8,213 bases of DNA from Kiritimatiellia bacterium (GTDB lineage Bacteria; Verrucomicrobiota; Kiritimatiellia; RFP12; UBA1067), in contig JAQWAM010000038.1 in the NCBI GenBank assembly GCA_028707675.1, positions 1 to 8,213 of the forward strand, read 5' to 3'. The translations under genes were made by a program, and so were the position numbers. The notes under the pieces are model-generated. The model did no database searches. It saw only the letters and a list, made by a program, of their open reading frames with translations, and was not told the origin of the DNA. This document shows positions 6,112 through 8,213 of this stretch, in pieces. Positions within the stretch are counted from its first letter, which is position 1. Every line of letters starts with the position of its first letter.

Positions 6112-8020
6112 AAGGCTTTCGAAAGGGCTGGAGGCTGGCGCGCGGCGTCTGACGTTGGAGGGCGTCACAGGTTCCGGCAAGACTTTCACCATCGCCAACC
6201 TGATCAGGAAGTGGGGACGGCCGGCTCTGATAATCTCGCACAACAAGACACTGGCCGCCCAGCTTTTCGCGGAACTGAAGGGGTTTTTCCCGGATAACGC
6301 GGTCGAGTATTTCGTCAGTTATTACGACTATTACCAGCCGGAAGCCTATATTCCGCAGACCGACACCTTCATCGAGAAAGACGCCTCGATCAATGAGGAG
6401 ATCGAGCGCTACCGGCTGGGCGCCACCAACGCGCTGCTGGGGCGGCGCGACGTGGTGATCGTGGCTTCGGTCTCCTGCATCTACGGACTGGGCTCGCCTG
6501 AGGATTACAAAGAGATGCTGGTGGACATCGCGCCGGGCAAATGTCTGGAGCGCGACAGCATGCTCGAACAGCTCGTGGCGATTCAATACACGCGCAATGA
6601 TTATGAGACATTGCCCGGCACCTTTAGGGTTCGCGGCGACACGGTGGATATTTTCCCGTCATACGAGACCGACGGTGTGAGGGTCTCTTTTTTCGGCGAC
6701 GAGGTAGAGGATATCCGTACCCTTGATCCAGTGACCGGCAAAACCGGGGTCGCGCTGCTGCGTTCGGTGATCTCGCCTGCCAAGCATTTTGTGATGCCGC
6801 GGTCCAAGATCGATTCCGCCACGGGCAGGATCATGCGCGAGCTTACGGAACGGCTGGACGAGCTGGAGCGCGAGGGCAAGCTGCTGGAAGCGCAGCGCTT
6901 GAAGCAGCGCACCGATTTCGACTTGGAAATGCTGCGCGAGCTGGGCTATTGCAACGGCATCGAGAATTATTCGAGGCATCTGGCCGGGCGCGCGGCAGGC
7001 GAGCCTCCCGCTTGTCTGCTGGATTACTTCGAAGGGGAATTCCTGACAATCATTGACGAGTCGCATGTGGCTCTGCCGCAGTTGCGCGCCATGTACAACG
7101 GCGACCAGGCGCGCAAGCAGACGCTTGTGGATCACGGGTTTCGTTTGCCTTCGGCCAAGGACAACCGCCCTCTGGAATTCAACGAATTCCTTGAGAAGGT
7201 CGGTCCGATAGTTTTCACCACCGCCACACCGGGAGCGTATGAGCGGGAGGTCAGCGAGGTCGTTGCGGAGCAGGTCATCCGGCCCACTGGTCTGCTTGAT
7301 CCGCCGGTCGAGGTGCGTCCGCTGGACGGTCAGATCGACGATGTGATGGAGGAGATACGCAAATGCGGCGAGCGCGGCGAGCGGGTATTGGTGACCACGC
7401 TGACCAAGCGCTCGGCGGAGGACCTGACAGCTTATCTGCGCGAGACGGGGATCAGGGTGGAGTACCTTCACAGCGATATTGACGCGATACAGAGGGTGGA
7501 CATACTGGGTCGGCTGCGCAAAGGCGAGTTTGACTGTCTGATCGGCATCAACCTGCTGCGCGAGGGGTTGGACTTGCCGGAGGTAGCGCTGGTGGCGGTG
7601 CTGGATGCCGACAAAGAGGGGTTCCTGCGGTCCGAGACATCTCTGATCCAGACGGCCGGGCGCACGGCCCGGCACATTGACGGCAGGGTGATCCTGTACG
7701 CCGAGAGGGTGACCGGCGCCATGCGGCAGATGATGGAGACCACAGCCCGCAGGCGGTCAAAGCAGGAAGAGTACAATATCGCGCACAACATAACGCCGCG
7801 GAGCATCAGTCGAGCCATAAACGAATCGCTGGAGCTTTATTCCGAAGCACAGAGGGTTGAAGAGCGCATGGTGGCGGCCGAGTCACACGAGGTGTATGAC
7901 GTGCACCGGGCGATCGGCGAGCTGGAGGCCGAGATGCTGTCGGCGGCCGAAGCGCTGGAGTTCGAGCGCGCGGCCATGCTGCGCGACGAGATCCGCGAGT
8001 TGAAAGCCATGCTGCATTAG
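6038..8020 (+). CDS. uvrB: UvrABC excision nuclease subunit B
   Basis: UvrB receives damaged DNA from UvrA, verifies the lesion by inserting a beta-hairpin between the strands, and recruits UvrC for incision in nucleotide excision repair in the cytoplasm. The 660-residue protein is close to the 673 of E. coli. It shows [11 protein letters not shown] near the N-terminus (14-24), Walker A GVTGSGKT (42-49), the damage-probing beta-hairpin region ([21 protein letters not shown] region, 95-115), the UvrA-binding domain 2 with [14 protein letters not shown] (194-207), Walker B DESH (340-343), ATPG (396-399), HSDID (478-482), [14 protein letters not shown] (503-516), motif [10 protein letters not shown] (538-545) and a C-terminal UVR coiled coil (about 620-656) that binds UvrC. 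QTAGRTAR differs from the common QTIGRAAR but keeps the Gly and both Arg. No in-frame start lies upstream before a stop at 5981-5983, so ATG 6038 is secure. It follows the oxidoreductase gene by 80 bases without a terminator; I see no SOS box. Confidence 0.98.
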   Translation: MKACPAEFRLVSEFDPTGDQPAAIERLSKGLEAGARRLTLEGVTGSGKTFTIANLIRKWGRPALIISHNKTLAAQLFAELKGFFPDNAVEYFVSYYDYYQPEAYIPQTDTFIEKDASINEEIERYRLGATNALLGRRDVVIVASVSCIYGLGSPEDYKEMLVDIAPGKCLERDSMLEQLVAIQYTRNDYETLPGTFRVRGDTVDIFPSYETDGVRVSFFGDEVEDIRTLDPVTGKTGVALLRSVISPAKHFVMPRSKIDSATGRIMRELTERLDELEREGKLLEAQRLKQRTDFDLEMLRELGYCNGIENYSRHLAGRAAGEPPACLLDYFEGEFLTIIDESHVALPQLRAMYNGDQARKQTLVDHGFRLPSAKDNRPLEFNEFLEKVGPIVFTTATPGAYEREVSEVVAEQVIRPTGLLDPPVEVRPLDGQIDDVMEEIRKCGERGERVLVTTLTKRSAEDLTAYLRETGIRVEYLHSDIDAIQRVDILGRLRKGEFDCLIGINLLREGLDLPEVALVAVLDADKEGFLRSETSLIQTAGRTARHIDGRVILYAERVTGAMRQMMETTARRRSKQEEYNIAHNITPRSISRAINESLELYSEAQRVEERMVAAESHEVYDVHRAIGELEAEMLSAAEALEFERAAMLRDEIRELKAMLH

Positions 8021-8051
8021 TGCGGTAAGCGTGATTGACTAAGCGGGTGTT

Positions 8052-8107
8052 TTAAGTGTAACCAACTAAGAGTGAGTCTAAGTGTAAGTTCAAGTGTAGG
8101 ACTAAGT
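8052..8107. repeat. Degenerate hexanucleotide tandem repeat, consensus (C/G)TAAGT
   Basis: From 8066 to 8107 the sequence divides exactly into seven six-base units close to CTAAGT or GTAAGT; two earlier units at 8052-8063 fit the same pattern after a two-base interruption. CTAAG recurs at 8066, 8078 and 8102, and AAGTGTA at 8080 and 8092, all in steps of 12 (or 24) bases. All three forward frames are interrupted or too short for a gene, so it is an intergenic microsatellite-like array after uvrB. Confidence 0.75.
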
Positions 8108-8183
8108 TTTCTGTTCCAACACTTCATCTGCCCACAGATTCTGCGAAGGAGCCAATTTTTATTTTCATCTGCTTTATCAAAGG

Positions 8184-8192
8184 TGCTATAGT
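8184..8192 (+). promoter_or_regulatory. Extended -10 promoter candidate for a gene beyond the right edge
   Basis: TGCTATAGT contains a TG extension followed one base later by TATAGT, five of six matches to TATAAT. The -35 region (TTCATC, 8164-8169) is poor, as is usual for extended -10 promoters. A GGGGGAAA at 8206-8213 could be the ribosome site of a gene starting just outside the window. Confidence 0.35.
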
Positions 8193-8213
8193 TATCTCGA
8201 CAATTGGGGGAAA

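Noticed and set aside
6659..7675. 338-codon open frame on the minus strand inside uvrB
   Set aside because: Shadow of a GC-rich conserved gene; the product has no recognisable domain and uvrB is unmistakable across the same bases.
8126..8139. Short hairpin ATCTG/CAGAT after uvrB as a terminator
   Set aside because: The stem is only five pairs and AT-containing, and the T-run at 8155-8160 is 15 bases away, so it does not meet the form of an intrinsic terminator.
1..8213. CRISPR array, transposase, tRNA or rRNA
   Set aside because: No spaced direct repeats of CRISPR length, no insertion-sequence ends or transposase frame, and no cloverleaf or rRNA-like segment was seen.

Overview
The window looks like chromosomal DNA from a Gram-negative-type bacterium, most likely of the PVC superphylum (Kiritimatiellota, Lentisphaerota or Verrucomicrobiota). 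This placement is an inference from the gene mix: a Sec-exported FAD-dependent oxidoreductase with beta-sandwich end domains, a DUF4432 sugar-epimerase-like protein, a creatininase-family protein and an exported beta-rich protein, all with moderately GC-rich codon use. No phylogenetic marker other than UvrB is present to confirm it.

Left part (1-3425, minus strand): a tight four-gene operon read right to left. It runs from an M24/creatinase-fold protein (2247-3425) to a creatininase-family hydrolase (1471-2211), a DUF4432 aldose-1-epimerase-like protein (429-1460) and an exported protein cut by the left edge (1-426). Gaps between genes are 35, 10 and 2 bases. The M24 protein has lost two of the five usual metal ligands and has a conservative change in a third, so it is probably a non-metal hydrolase of the creatinase/ectoine-hydrolase type. 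The creatininase-family protein keeps most metal-site signatures but has an unusual central motif.

Middle (3426-3797): a 372-base divergent intergenic region. It holds a perfect 13-base-arm inverted repeat just upstream of the M24 gene, a sigma70-like promoter candidate facing right, and a weak -10-like box facing left.

Right part (3798-8213, plus strand): a secreted FAD-dependent oxidoreductase (3798-5957), then the housekeeping excision-repair gene uvrB (6038-8020). After uvrB comes a degenerate hexanucleotide tandem repeat (8052-8107) and an extended -10 promoter candidate pointing to a gene just beyond the window.

Read together, the minus-strand operon and the divergent oxidoreductase look like a small catabolic locus. 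An exported enzyme would oxidise a sugar- or cyclitol-like substrate outside the cytoplasm; cytoplasmic epimerase-, creatininase- and creatinase-type enzymes would then process a product that may carry an amide or C-N bond. The substrate cannot be read from the sequence. uvrB is an ordinary neighbour and probably not part of this pathway.
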